From positions 2,755,001 through 2,800,000 of the forward strand of contig NC_135559.1 in NCBI RefSeq assembly GCF_964340395.1: a stretch of DNA of 45,000 nt, written 5' to 3'. Positions 1-14,470 of this stretch are shown in pieces. The notes under the pieces are model-generated. The model was not told the origin of the DNA. It saw only the letters and a list, made by a program, of their open reading frames with translations, and did not search any database. Origin of the DNA: Glandiceps talaboti. Taxonomy: Eukaryota > Hemichordata > Enteropneusta > Spengelidae. Position 1 is the stretch's first letter; each line of letters begins with the position of its first letter. A program made the translations under genes and the position numbers.

Positions 1-1543
1 TATAATCTTGTATCTCCGTAAGTAAACTATGTACAGATGTAGTGTTAACGTTATTGGCGTCAAATCGACTGTAAAACTGATTTAATTTGTCGGGGAGACT
101 TGGGTCAAAATTTTGCGTGAGACTGCTTTTTATCTTATAACCTGTAATTTTTTCAAGACCTTGCCAAACTTTCTTTGTATCATTACCAGAAAACTGCACC
201 TCCAACTTGTCCCTGTATTTCACTTTAGCAGATTTAATTGCTCTGCGCGCTTCATACTTAGTTTTTTTGTATGTTAGCAAGTCACCAGCTTTAAAGGCAT
301 TATCTTTCTTTTGCAAAATTTTCTTGAGTTCCCGAGTAAACCATGGTTTATCATTTGCATAAATAATGACATCCTTAGTTGGTATACAGATACTCTCACA
401 GAAACTTACATAAGAAACAATAGTATCTGCATAGTCATCAATATTGTCACACGAATCTTTAAAAACGTTCCAATCGGTACAGTCAAAACAGGCTCTCAAC
501 TTGTCAATGTTGTCATTCGTCCATTTACGGACACTATTTTTCCGTGGTTTTTCCGTCTTCAATTTCTGTCTGTACTTTGGCAGTAAATATACCATCGCGT
601 GATCAGAGTTACCCAGAGGCGCACGAGCAAAGGAATGATAGACATCAGGGATGGAACAATAACAGTGGTCCAACGTTTTCTCTTCTCTGGTTGCACATGT
701 AATTTGTTGTTTAAATTTCGGAAGCTGACTCCTTAAATTGGCATGATTAAAGTCACCGGTGATTATAATAGCAGAATCAGGGAAGCGATTCTCTAGAGCT
801 GTGATGTGTTCGGAAAGTTGTTGGATAGCAATAGATGCTGTTGCATGTGGTGGGATATAAACTCCAATAAGAACCACGGAACTAAATTCTATTGGAAGAT
901 AAAACGGTTTACAACTGATAGATAAAGTTTCCAAATCAGGAGAACATGTTTTAGAGAGAACGTCTGTGTCGCTACACCATCTCTGGTTCACCATGAAACA
1001 CACACCTCCACCTTTAGACTTGTGAGAAAGTTCAGGTAACCTGTCCATTCTGTACATTGCGTAACCAGGTGGTTCAACAGCTGACTCAGGAATGGTAGGG
1101 TCAAGCCAAGTTTCAGTGAAACAAAACACAGAACAATCTCTAAAATCCCTCCTAGACTTTATCAGATAGAATAGTTCGTCACATTTATTCCTGAGAGATC
1201 GGACATTAGAGAGGTAGATACTGGGTAGTGGAGGCCGGTAACTGCGACGTCGAAAATGAGCGAGAGCACCGCCTCGTTTCCCACGTTTCCTTTGACGTCG
1301 TATGCGAAACGGGGTAACACCTTCATGAACAATAGACCCTTGAACATCCAAGAGGTCGTCGAAAATGCAATCCAAATTACCAAAAAATGAAGGTTGATAA
1401 TTACTGTCTAACGAGTCCCGAATGTGCAGCAGTTCAAGACGGTCATACCTGTATATGCATTCAGTCCGGGGAGCACAAACAGCTAACAAAACCAGACAAA
1501 CAATCAGAGCAAACAACACCGTGTCGCCATGTATCGGCGCCAT
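1..1543 (-). CDS. LINE (non-LTR retrotransposon) ORF, endonuclease part, runs off the left edge
   Basis: An uninterrupted frame starts at an ATG at 1541-1543 (MAPIHGDT...) and stays open for 514 codons to the window edge. It encodes an apurinic-type endonuclease (exonuclease-endonuclease-phosphatase fold), the enzyme that nicks target DNA for retrotransposition. Visible motifs by residue: SNVRS (112-116), catalytic Glu in FTETW (about 144), GVYIPP (227-232), TGDFNHANLR (262-271) and NSDH (312-315). A linker follows, starting PRKNSVRKWTNDNIDKLR; the reverse transcriptase would lie left of the window. The N-terminus has a hydrophobic stretch (residues 9-23) followed by a YRYDRLELLHIRD segment, an arrangement I associate with CR1/L2-like animal LINEs. 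No stop or frameshift is seen, so this copy may be young. The clade is inferred; the endonuclease is clear. Confidence 0.9.
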   Translation of the reverse strand, partial: MAPIHGDTVLFALIVCLVLLAVCAPRTECIYRYDRLELLHIRDSLDSNYQPSFFGNLDCIFDDLLDVQGSIVHEGVTPFRIRRQRKRGKRGGALAHFRRRSYRPPLPSIYLSNVRSLRNKCDELFYLIKSRRDFRDCSVFCFTETWLDPTIPESAVEPPGYAMYRMDRLPELSHKSKGGGVCFMVNQRWCSDTDVLSKTCSPDLETLSISCKPFYLPIEFSSVVLIGVYIPPHATASIAIQQLSEHITALENRFPDSAIIITGDFNHANLRSQLPKFKQQITCATREEKTLDHCYCSIPDVYHSFARAPLGNSDHAMVYLLPKYRQKLKTEKPRKNSVRKWTNDNIDKLRACFDCTDWNVFKDSCDNIDDYADTIVSYVSFCESICIPTKDVIIYANDKPWFTRELKKILQKKDNAFKAGDLLTYKKTKYEARRAIKSAKVKYRDKLEVQFSGNDTKKVWQGLEKITGYKIKSSLTQNFDPSLPDKLNQFYSRFDANNVNTTSVHSLLTEIQDY

Positions 1544-2190
1544 TGTATATACATACAATACAAACAAGTGAAATAGCGTTTCAATTTCGTCAAGTTATAT
1601 GAATATATCATTCTGAAATGTCACACACTAATGCGCAGATGAATAACGAAAAATAGTATCCTTTAAGAATTTCGATCAGAAGTTTAATAAGTATTACATT
1701 GACCTCGAATCGTCTCCTTTTTATGGTGTTCTTTTCCGATTTCTTCCGATTTGGTGAGGGGGTGCCGTGAAATGACTCCTGAACAACTGTAATATGTCAA
1801 AAAATTCTCTCTACTGCAGGAGGGGGATGCCTTGTACAACCGACATTTGTAATAATTGCCGACATTATTGTAATCAACCGAAATTCGTAATATAATTACC
1901 GATATTTGTAATAAACTGACATTTGTAATATGTCTGTGAACGACATTTTCAATACAAATTGCCGATATTTGTAATAAATTTCAGAAGAAAATGTATAATA
2001 AACCTGCCGAAATTTGCAATTAAAAAAAGAGTTAAAGCAGTTCCTTTCTTCAGAGAAATGGAGTTAGTCACCCTAAACTTGAAAGGGCGATAAAATATCG
2101 TCATTACAGATTTCCTAGAATCGATTTACAAAAAATATAATCCGTGACATTAAGTGCCGCATTAATTGTCATTCTTAGGCCACTGGCCCT
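1544..2190. other. Non-coding stretch with degenerate short repeats
   Basis: No coding signal is visible. The part nearest 1543 is probably the 5' untranslated end of the LINE. From about 1840 to 2025 a loose unit resembling GCCGATATTTGTAATAA recurs seven or eight times with variable spacing; it looks like a decayed minisatellite. Confidence 0.4.
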
Positions 2191-2199
2191 TTGAGTCAG

Positions 2200-2200
<1 letters not shown>

Positions 2201-2251
<51 letters not shown>

Positions 2252-2304
2252 CCAATCAACCAACCAACCAACCAACCAACCAATCAATCAATCAATCAAT
2301 CAAT
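2201..2304. repeat. (CAAT)n microsatellite with CAAC interruptions
   Basis: Tetranucleotide run of AATC units with a central block of AACC variants. The same motif forms the tail of a LINE at 33077-33144, so this run may mark an old LINE 3' end, but no adjoining LINE body is recognised. Confidence 0.95.
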
Positions 2305-2825
2305 GATAACAATACCCTCTCCTGATCACAATTGGAATTTGAATTTAGAAAATGAACATTGATGAACGTTCTGAAAATACCCCAACCCCAGAGATCAAAT
2401 GGTTTACCCCTTACGTACAATGTCCATTAATTTCAGAGGTAGAAACCCGTACAACTCTGCTGTCTATCAGTTATCTGGTTTGATTCTCAAACGAATTAAT
2501 TTCCCGCTATATAAGACTACATACTTTTATTTCAATATAATTCAGTACATACGTTAACCATAACAAACCGCATATGTACTATAAAACTTGTTGGTGTAGT
2601 TTAGTTTTAAAGAAGTTTAGGTAATTAGGCTGTATCTTAATAATGCAAGCCCCAAAAGTACATATCAACCATAATATTATGCACCTGTCCTATGATTACA
2701 ACGTTTACCATTACTGAGTAATTTGAATAATTACGGATATTCAGTCATTAAGCTCTATCATGCACTCCTCAAATTCCGTATAATTTGGCACATACACTAA
2801 CCCTAAGAAAGCGCACTTTTCGTCC
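2305..2825. other. Unassigned AT-rich DNA
   Basis: I see no open frame, exon pair, repeat array or RNA gene in this stretch. Confidence 0.4.
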
Positions 2826-2829
2826 GTCC

Positions 2830-3762
2830 AGAGCCGTTTCTTGGAGATGCCTCGACTGATTTTTTTCAAACTTGGTACAAGGGCAACATACAATGGCATA
2901 CATATACACGTCAATTTGTTTCATGATACGATCCAATATGGCCGGCTAGCAGCCATTTTGTTTGCAAATTTTCCCTGTCTAAAGCCATAACTCAGACATG
3001 CTTGAACAAATCTCATTCAAATTTGGTAATAGGACAGTGTTCTATGACATACATGTGCATATTCATTGTTGTTGTGATACGATCCAATATGGCCACCTAG
3101 CAGCCATTTTGTTTGCGAATTTTCCATGTCCAAAGCCATAACTCAGACATGCTTGAACAGATCTCATTCAAAGTTATTATTAGGATAGTGTTCTATGACA
3201 TACATGTGCATATCCATTTTCATCGTGATACGATCCAATATGGCTACCTGGCAGCCATTTTATTTGCAAATTTTCCATGTCCAAAGCCAAAACTCAGATA
3301 TGCTTGAACAGATCTCATTCAAAGTTGGTATTGCCACAGTGTTCTATGACATACATGTGCATATCCATTTTCGTCATGATATGATCCAATATGGCTGCCT
3401 GCAGTCATTTTGTTTGCGAATGTTCCATGTCCAAAGCCATAACTCAGACATGCTTGAACAAATCTCATTCAAAGTTGGCATTAGGACAGTGTTCTATGAC
3501 ATACATGTGCATATCCATTTACGTTGTGATACGATCCAATATGGCTGCCTGGCAGCCATTTTGTTTGCAAATTTTCTATGTCCAAAGCCATAACTCAGAC
3601 ATGCTCGAACAGATCTCATTCAAAGTTGGCATTAGGACAGTGTTCTATGACATACATGTGCATACCCATTTTCGTCGCGATACGATCCAATATGGCTGCC
3701 TGGCAGCCATTTTGTTTGCGAATTTTCCATGTCCAACGCCATAACTCAGACATGCTTGAATA
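2830..3762. repeat. 151-bp tandem repeat, about six copies
   Basis: The phrase ACTCAGACATGCTTGAA and its variants begin near 2990, 3141, 3292, 3442, 3593 and 3744, so the period is 150-151 bp. Each unit also holds GTTCTATGACATACATGTGC and a block GATACGATCCAATATGGC followed by GCAGCCATTTTGTTTGC. The first copy (2830-2985) is the most diverged. Small frames over the array are by-products of the repeat; they shift between units because 151 is not a multiple of three. Confidence 0.93.
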
Positions 3763-4219
<457 letters not shown>

Positions 4220-4445
4220 GCACGCTAACAAGTTCTTACTTAATAATACGTAACCTTTGTTTTCAATTTGTTTGTGTAGACACAGCCGTCAGTGAACACA
4301 CATAAGTTATGTACATAAAGCAGAATGTATAGCCAACGACTACTATTAAACCACACTATTACACCCGACGATCCTTCTGGTGAAACGGTCCGTAGTGTAA
4401 ATCCACAATGTAATTATATCAGACTCGTCTTCTTTCATTTTTATG

Positions 4446-4575
<130 letters not shown>

Positions 4576-4645
4576 GACCTATATAATCCATATATATATA
4601 TGACCTATATAATATACGGTATACGGTATATATATATATATATGA

Positions 4646-4688
4646 GTTGTCTGATGATCGCACTATGCGTGAAACTCCGAGTTACAAC
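4646..4688 (+). ncRNA. Hammerhead-ribozyme-like motif, copy A
   Basis: Core CTGATGA at 4651-4657 and GAAA at 4671-4674 surround a 4-bp helix CGCA/TGCG with a CTA loop. A short helix III (ACUC/GAGU region) follows, then the would-be cleavage triplet GTT (4681-4683). Helix I is GTTGT (4646-4650) with ACAAC (4684-4688). The weak point is a U-U apposition at the base of helix II, where active hammerheads normally have a G-C pair. Activity is unproven. Confidence 0.55.
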
Positions 4689-4801
4689 CAAGAAAGAGTT
4701 CCAGTACTACCAAAACTATATATATATATATATATATATAGTTTTATATATATAGTTTTATTACGCTCTGCCACTGCTGTATCAGATTGATGCTCACCGA
4801 G

Positions 4802-4923
<122 letters not shown>

Positions 4924-5007
4924 AACTCGGTGAGTATCAATCAAGACAGTGCTCTATACCGCAGTGGCAGAGCGCAATAGTTTTGGTGGTTCTGGAACTC
5001 TTTCTTG

Positions 5008-5050
5008 GTTGTAACTCGGAGTTTCACGCATAGTGCGATCATCAGACATC
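5008..5050 (-). ncRNA. Hammerhead-ribozyme-like motif, copy B (inverted)
   Basis: Same core as copy A on the minus strand. Its helix I 5' side reads GATGT instead of GTTGT, leaving one mismatch against ACAAC. Confidence 0.45.
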
Positions 5051-5059
5051 AGACATTAT

Positions 5060-5102
5060 GTTGTCTGATGATCGCACTATGCGTGAAACTCCGAGTTACA
5101 AC
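5060..5102 (+). ncRNA. Hammerhead-ribozyme-like motif, copy C
   Basis: Identical core to copy A: GTTGT (5060-5064), CTGATGA (5065-5071), CGCA-CTA-TGCG helix II, GAAA, GTT triplet ending at 5097, ACAAC (5098-5102). It forms one arm of the head-to-head palindrome with copy B. Confidence 0.55.
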
Positions 5103-5281
5103 CAAGAAAGAGTTCCAGAACCACCAAAACTATTGCGCTCTGCCACTGCGGTATAGAACACTGTCTTGATTGATACTCACCGAGTTATATATATATATAC
5201 ATGTCTGATGATATATATATATATCATCAGACATGCCACTGCGGTATAGAGCACTGTCTTAGCAGATTGATACTCACCGAG

Positions 5282-5877
<596 letters not shown>

Positions 5878-6172
5878 GAGACTGGTCAGTTTCTTGGTGG
5901 ATTAGTAGGGGGTCACTCTGTTTTCGAAATTGGCAGTGAGGGGTCATCCTGTTTTGAAAAGTTTGGATAGGAGTCACAATCAAATACATGTCATGTAAAT
6001 ATTATATAGTGGGGGGTCACTATGTTTTGGCATTAAGTGACAGGGGAGTCAGTCTGTTTGCGGTTTTACATATGGGGGGGGGGGGGGTCAGTGAATTTTC
6101 GTCGGCCCGATGAAAAAATCCACCAACACCCCCCCCCCCCCAGCCGCCGAAACTGACCGATCCCTAAATACT
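5878..6172. mobile_element. MITE-like repeat with G-run/C-run ends
   Basis: The left end reads GACTGGTCAGTTTCTTGGTGG and the right end, inverted, GGGATCGGTCAGTTTCGGCGG. Inside are repeated short blocks of the type GGGTCACTcTGTTTT and homopolymer G and C runs (about 6077 and 6129). The same ends recur at 16255 and 17029, so this is a dispersed inverted-end family. There is no coding capacity, and I see no clear target duplication. Confidence 0.6.
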
Positions 6173-6457
6173 ATATGACATTGTGTCGGTGTAGGTGTCG
6201 GTTTTTATACTCGTTTCAATTTATTTACATCAAATGTTTTTGTTTGTATAAGTGTTAATATGTGCATAGAAATCATTATTATCCCCCAAAACGTGTTACC
6301 ATGACAACTACCGAGAATTTATCAAAGTCTCACATCCTTGTTCCTTGGGCGCCACGTGACAAACCTCAGACAATAGCTTAGAGTTTAATGTGCAACTACA
6401 AGCAGAAAAAATAATTGCTGTCATGTGAAATTCCTTCATATTTAGAATTGAAATTTT
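6173..6457. other. Unassigned
   Basis: AT-rich, no gene seen. Confidence 0.35.
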
Positions 6458-8245
6458 AGGGTGTTGCAAAACTTAAACCAAATGTATGTATGTATTTTTG
6501 TCTTTAAATTGTACAATACTGTGTATAAACAAATATTTATATTATCATTATCAGCACAACAACAAACATTTATTACCATAACAACTGCCAATAATGTATG
6601 CAAAGATTGTGATGAGCAACTACAAATCAGAAAACTAGCATTGTAACACAACTGTATAATTTGGGCAATGATTGATTATGTAGTTTTTAGATGACGTTCT
6701 TTTTTTCTTGGCAAGCTGATTCATAGCTATCAATTCGATTTTTATACAGGATACTCTAGGTATGAATTTGCAATTTTATATTTGGATTCTTGACTCATTA
6801 TTGTAATCTTAACGAAGTGCGCTGGTACTATGTGGCTGTTCAGCTGTGGTCATATTTGCTTAGCAGATATGTATCAATATTATTTAATATCTGTCTACAT
6901 CCCTCTACAACCCTGTTGTTATCCGTGCAATGAACACCAGTTGTTCACTGTTGCTATATGAGCGGAGTCTTAGTTGATGGGTGAATATATGACTTTTGTA
7001 AATATTGTTGCGGAAAGCTTGCGGGTGTCGCGCCCCCGGGTGCCTATATTTGACTTGTCTTTGCATCACAGTACCCCAGGACTGGAGAAGGTTGGATTTT
7101 CCCTGCATTTCAGGTCTAGATATCCCGTGTCTTAGTCGGAGCACACTTTTCATATGCCAGTCTGTTGCTGAGGGGCGGAGTCTTCAAGTTGGTCAGGTAG
7201 CTATAGCAACATTTTCCCCATGCTCTCTCTCACCATAGATGCTCGCTTGGACGCCGTCAAGTCAACACCGTGTCAAATACGCTCTTTACATTATCTCTTA
7301 GTTTACCGTTATTTTTTCACTTTTCTGTGAAAACATATATTTCTTCCTTCGAGGAAATGTTTTATTGTACGCCTCTGTGAGGTTGGGTCGCTGGTTTTTC
7401 ACGAATTAGTCGTGGTATTTCAAGTTTATTGGGTTTTGCCGTGGTCTAGAGACGCTGGCATTGCCGAAAGTGTGTGTACTCTATTTTATGGTATACGTTC
7501 TGCCATACACAAAGTCAGACGAACAGCTTGGTGTGACGGAACGGGTTTTTCACGCTTATCGAAGGCTTGCTAACGCTACCACTTATTAGCTTTCGTGGGC
7601 AATCTATTCGTGTGCTTTATTAAATGTTAAATATCAGAATTTTTCGTGTACTTTCCACGAGTTCGTCACAATATCTTTATCCACTTGCCTACCCAACAAT
7701 GTTGTTATCTTTGCACATATTCTGGCACGTGTCTGTTGCTATGGGGGCGTGATCATTTTTGCTAGACTGTGCAGATTAACACCTCTAGAAACATCCACAC
7801 TAATAACCCAGCCCCATCATAGACTCTACCTATGGCCCCATCCACCTACTAGTTTTGGAGATACACTTTTTTGACAAAATTTTACCTTGTTTCCCCTAAT
7901 TTACATTTTAATAATGGGATATTCATGTCTTCAATGATACCTTTGTCTATATCGAAACTTCCCCATCAAATGTTGGCACAATATATCTAGTATTTTCCGA
8001 ATCTGAGCTTTTTTGACAGAAAGCTCACATTTCTAAGTCCAATTTTTATGTCAATGATAGAATCATCACGGAAACATATTTTTTGTAGCTATGTACACGA
8101 TAAATCAAGTCAAATCGATTTTTGGGTCCGTACCCACAATACAACATCTTTTATAAATGATCAGTTTTAGCAAATATATCTTTGGCTATTTGATGAACAT
8201 GTCCCATGTATATACCTAGTGCAGATTTAAGTTTTGCAACACCCT
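6458..8245. mobile_element. 1.79-kb segment bounded by a perfect 20-bp inverted repeat
   Basis: AGGGTGTTGCAAAACTTAAA at 6458-6477 is matched exactly in reverse complement at 8226-8245. This suggests a non-autonomous or decayed DNA transposon. No transposase is recognisable in any frame between the ends, and no convincing target-site duplication is visible, so the boundaries rest on the inverted repeat alone. Confidence 0.5.
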
Positions 8246-8401
8246 GAATAATGTCAGCTCAAAGTGAAGGAAACTCACAGTCTATTTGTAATTTGAACTG
8301 TCATTTAACTTTTTTGTAAGTGTTCTAAAGTTAAGTCTATCGTCCTGCATTTCCTCATTCCAAAGACTTTAACGAAGAGTTTGATGTATGGTGGCCATAG
8401 T

Positions 8402-8407
8402 CTTTTC
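8402..8407 (+). repeat. Possible 6-bp target-site duplication (left)
   Basis: CTTTTC abuts the inverted repeat that starts TACGGCGGCCCACAGG at 8408; the identical hexamer abuts the right end at 12490-12495. Six bases can match by chance. Confidence 0.5.
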
Positions 8408-9017
8408 TACGGCGGCCCACAGGTGACAGGCGAAAACTAAATTTGTGCTATAAATAATTGATTTTTGAGGGCAAAGTATTTAATAAAAGGATAACACTTT
8501 TATTTCATACGACAAAACATTAATTTCTTGGGTCAATATAGAAATATCAAAGCAAAAAACTACAATTTCTGTGACAAATAAATTCTTTTTACGGAGCAGA
8601 AAATTAATTTGCGAAACGAAAACTTTTATTCGTGTGGCCCAACCTTTATTTTCGAGTGATAACATTTACGTTGCGGGATAAAACGTAAATGTCAAGCCGG
8701 AATATGAATTTAAGTCCCTTACAATCTTATACTCTGACTGCAGAAACAACATTTGTCACTATACAACCTCCTTTTCTTATCGACGAGATTTACTTAACAC
8801 AGGATGCAACATTAATGTTTGGGGACGAAACATTAATACGCGAGGACAAAACTTTCTTTTTGCTTGACGGAAGTTGGACTGCATGACGAAAATTGATTAT
8901 ATATCCCACAATCCTCGGTACACTCTTGGCGGCTATTTCAACTTCGCGACCAGCACTATATCTGATCATGTCAAGTGGTAAACACATCAATTGTTTCCAG
9001 GGTATAATTTTTTTTCT
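8408..9017 (+). repeat. Left inverted arm of the 4.1-kb element, with ~20-bp degenerate sub-repeats
   Basis: From about 8490 to 8905 the arm consists of loosely similar units of about 18-23 bp, each with an A-rich block such as GACAAAACATTAAT or GACGAAACATTAAT. Sub-repeated arms are typical of foldback elements. The small frames on both strands (8480-8665 minus, 8689-8886 plus) are probably not genes. Confidence 0.75.
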
Positions 9018-10170
<1,153 letters not shown>

Positions 10171-11361
10171 ACCAACTTTAATCACACGCAAAACATGTAC
10201 TATCAAAAGGCCATGATGTATTGTGATGTATGCTCCCAATATAAGAAATTGATGTCAAAAATGAGATTTTCACTTTCCATGGGGATAATGGACTCCAACT
10301 TTTGAAAAGACAATTAATATAAGCGCCAGTCCTTAAAAAGTTAAAATTGTGTTACAATACACATCAATGACGCTATTGTATATTTTCTCAGTTTAGTCGC
10401 CTGGTGGCGCTGTTCACGCTGCAAACTATAAGCATCTTTTCTTGATTCTATTTATTGCTAAAATGAATACTTTGAAACCGACATTTTTCGATGTTTAGCC
10501 AAGTAAGCTTATTCTTCAATATATCATGAATTACTTCAGAGATGCCTCCTACATGCAATGAAATCAAAAGATTCCGTAAACAAAATCCCTTGGAAAAAAG
10601 GAAGTTAGTTTCATCAAGATCTATAATTGAGATTCACCCATTGTTTTTATGTATTCATATCGTTTCTACTTTGCCCACGTTAACACACAACCAAAACTTT
10701 AAAAGGTACTTATAGGACGAAATGTCATTTATAATGTACTGATAACTGGTTTTATTTATGGACATTGAAAAAACACTTTTTAATTGCTATGGATTCACGC
10801 GGCATTTTGACTTCCAAAACAAAACACGGGGGTGATTATTATGTTTGCGCGATTGTCATGTTGCAGTAACCTGTGCCATCAGATTTATTATACCCACATG
10901 TATGTCCCTCATCTCAAATGCCAAATGTTTACAAAATCTTTGTGGAACTTTAAAGCGTCCTCTTAATCATTGGGTTGGGTAATGGCACGGGTATTCATCA
11001 CATAAGGCTACGGTTAGAATGTACGGCAGGGAGGAGGGGGGGAAAGAAAATAGTTTGGTCAAAAGAATTTCGTAGCCCCCCCCCCCATATGTATAATTAT
11101 AACCCACCCCCACTTCCGTACAACTATATGGTACACTGCATTATAATAAAAGTGACAATCGACTTCAGCGTCCATACATTACAATATAAGATTTAAAATT
11201 TCATTACCCCAATAGATGCAACAAAATGTCTTACATTGGGCAGGGTTTTTTCTTTCAATTTTGATTTGGGTAGAAACAGTATCACCCATGATAGCTTGTG
11301 GGGAGGGTATCGGAGGGGTTCCTCTCCCACTGTGCTTTAAATTTTTATGATAACGGATGAT
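10171..11361. other. Unassigned interior of the 4.1-kb element
   Basis: No gene is recognised. A G-rich/C-rich patch at 11024-11112 resembles the homopolymer blocks of the MITE at 5878-6172, but without its ends. Confidence 0.35.
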
Positions 11362-12489
<1,128 letters not shown>

Positions 12490-12495
12490 CTTTTC

Positions 12496-13160
12496 AGATT
12501 GTAGTTGATCACGAAGTTAGAAATTGTCTGGTTTCTATTGTGGCATGTGGCATGCAAGGAACAACGATGTTGAAATTTACTAAATTATTGGCAGTTGTCA
12601 TGTTAACATGTTTTGGGAGATACTAATAATATGCATGTGTAGGAAAATTCTTATCTCTAAAAAAAAACATATACACACTCGACCTAAACATCAACATAGT
12701 ATTCTGTACTGATCAATGTTCGTCTGAGTGTTTCTTCATCGTGTTGCAAAAAGTGTTGTAACATTATTTATGTTAGTCTCCAGGTCTGCCATCATATATT
12801 TCCGTAATTCTTAGATTCTTAGATTTACTTTATCCAAACGAATATTGGTCTTAGTCTTCCTACACAATGCTACATATTGTGCTCTAACTTGATTTGTAAT
12901 AATTGTTCGCTCTGTCATCATGGATTTCCGTATTCCTGAGACTAGACTCTAATGAAGAGTAGATATAAATATATATATATGATAGAGTGTGATATATATG
13001 TGTATTGTGACTTGACATAAGACATTAAAGTGAACTTGAAATGGCCCAATACTAATTTAGCTTGTTATGTTTATTTTAAAAACAAACGAAAATGAGTTCA
13101 TACTCCTAGATATTGCTCGCATCAGCTAGAAACATATCATTGAATTATCTGTAGATACAT
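12496..13160. other. Unassigned
   Basis: AT-rich flank between two transposable elements. Two related phrases (CTGCCATCATATATTTCCG and CTGTCATCATGGATTTCCG, about 125 bp apart) hint at a small decayed duplication. No gene is seen. Confidence 0.35.
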
Positions 13161-13169
13161 GCCAAGCAG
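13161..13169 (+). repeat. 9-bp target-site duplication (left)
   Basis: GCCAAGCAG directly precedes the element end and is repeated exactly at 14710-14718. Confidence 0.85.
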
Positions 13170-13599
13170 TAGACTGTCGACAGTCGCTCGCGCCTTTTTT
13201 GCCCAAAGTTTTATCTAAACTCCGATCCCGCGCAACACTAGTCTAATCGCAAATTGAGGGCCGAAGGCCCGAGGTCGAGGGCCGAAGGCCCGAGCGACTG
13301 TTGTCCCTTGCCGCATCTACCTTGCTATAACTAATTCATGATGTGACGTCATTTAATGGGGCGGTACTCTATCGTATAATTTGCATACAGTTCAATGTAA
13401 GGTTACTCAACGTGCAACACACGTAAACTGCAGCGCAAATTTGACCTCGTAAATGCATTTTGATGGTCATAATCAAGTACTTTTTCCTTTCCTATCTTTC
13501 TTTGTTAAAGCTTGAAACCGCGCGTTTTTATAACATTCGTAAATGACGTCGTTGACAAACTCGACGCCCGATACATTGTCATGCTCACTAGTCTATTGG

Positions 13600-14110
13600 C
13601 ATTGCCTTGTTTAGCATGCAGCTAGCTGTTACAGTGGTACTGGAGCGAGAGAGTGCTACGGAAGTCGACTTATTGTACCAACTCCGACCGACACTCCAGT
13701 CAAGCAACAGATGTTTTGGACACCTTTTTTACCTTCCCTCGACTGCAGCTAGCATATTATATAGTAATAATATTCATGTATAAAATGTTTGATAGTGAGG
13801 CGCAGGTAATGTGCAAATGGTAGACGTTCTACCTGAAACAGAAAAGTGCCTCCATATTTACCACACGGCACGGAGATCGTGCTCCGATCCGACACGTCTT
13901 CAACTAGTGTCTCCACAGAGTACTGAGTCTATATATACCTAACGCTATTGTACCCCATTATTTCAGATACCGATTGAGGAGTCAATTTACGTAATCTTTA
14001 TCACGATGCTATATGATATGACAGTTTGTTGTGTCTTTTCCTTGATGTTTTCTTTTTATGTGATTTTTGTTGTTGATGTGGGGGGGGGGGGTGAACCTTT
14101 GGGTACGCCG
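13600..14110 (+). repeat. Interior segment shared with a second copy at 30.9-31.5 kb
   Basis: This stretch, with landmarks GTGCTACGGAAGTCGACTTA and CTGCAGCTAGCATATTATAT, is found again at 30855-31545 with scattered differences. It contains no convincing frame. Confidence 0.85.
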
Positions 14111-14219
14111 CTAGGTTGTTACCACTTCCCTATTGTTTAGCAAAATTACCACAAATAAAAGGGCCTTCGCCGTTTATATACGGGATTATATTAGAGCTAT
14201 CATTGTATCAATGAGGATA

Positions 14220-14470
14220 CTACTGGAACAATTGCAGACTAGATGTTGTTAGCTGTATCGCGAGAACGATCGGAGCATGGAAGTATAACCCACAGGCCTG
14301 CGACTTCATAGCCCGGGCTTCATAGGCTATGGACTTGTCACTTCCTGTCAGTACACTAACGAAAACATCTTTCCCAGAGACATAGGTATCTATAATTCTT
14401 CTCTGAAAGTCTTTCAAGTGCGAGTATCAAAGTTTTTCCAATGCGTCTCGATGTGTTGACTCGCTTGGTG
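14220..14470 (-). pseudogene. RecQ-like DNA helicase N-terminal fragment, broken
   Basis: The minus-strand frame reads LKDFQRRIIDTYVSGKDVFV followed by SVLTGSDKS and IAYE. This resembles the start of a RecQ-family ATP-dependent helicase, where the Walker A loop is normally TGSGKS; here Gly is replaced by Asp. Upstream the frame continues as a LEKL-stop-YSHLKDF segment, so a stop interrupts it, and after HAPIVLA the similarity is lost before a stop at 14220-14222. Only about 65 residues remain of a protein that normally has several hundred. It lies inside the 1540-bp DNA element, either as a captured host fragment or as the rest of a helicase once carried by the parent element. Confidence 0.55.

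Noticed and set aside
6905-7238. Overlapping frames of 77-82 codons on both strands
   Set aside because: Length is within chance in this composition; no domain and no partner exon.
8480-8886. Paired small frames repeated at 12011-12417
   Set aside because: They repeat only because the two arms of the 4.1-kb element are inverted copies. Similarity between arms is by DNA duplication and gives no evidence for coding.
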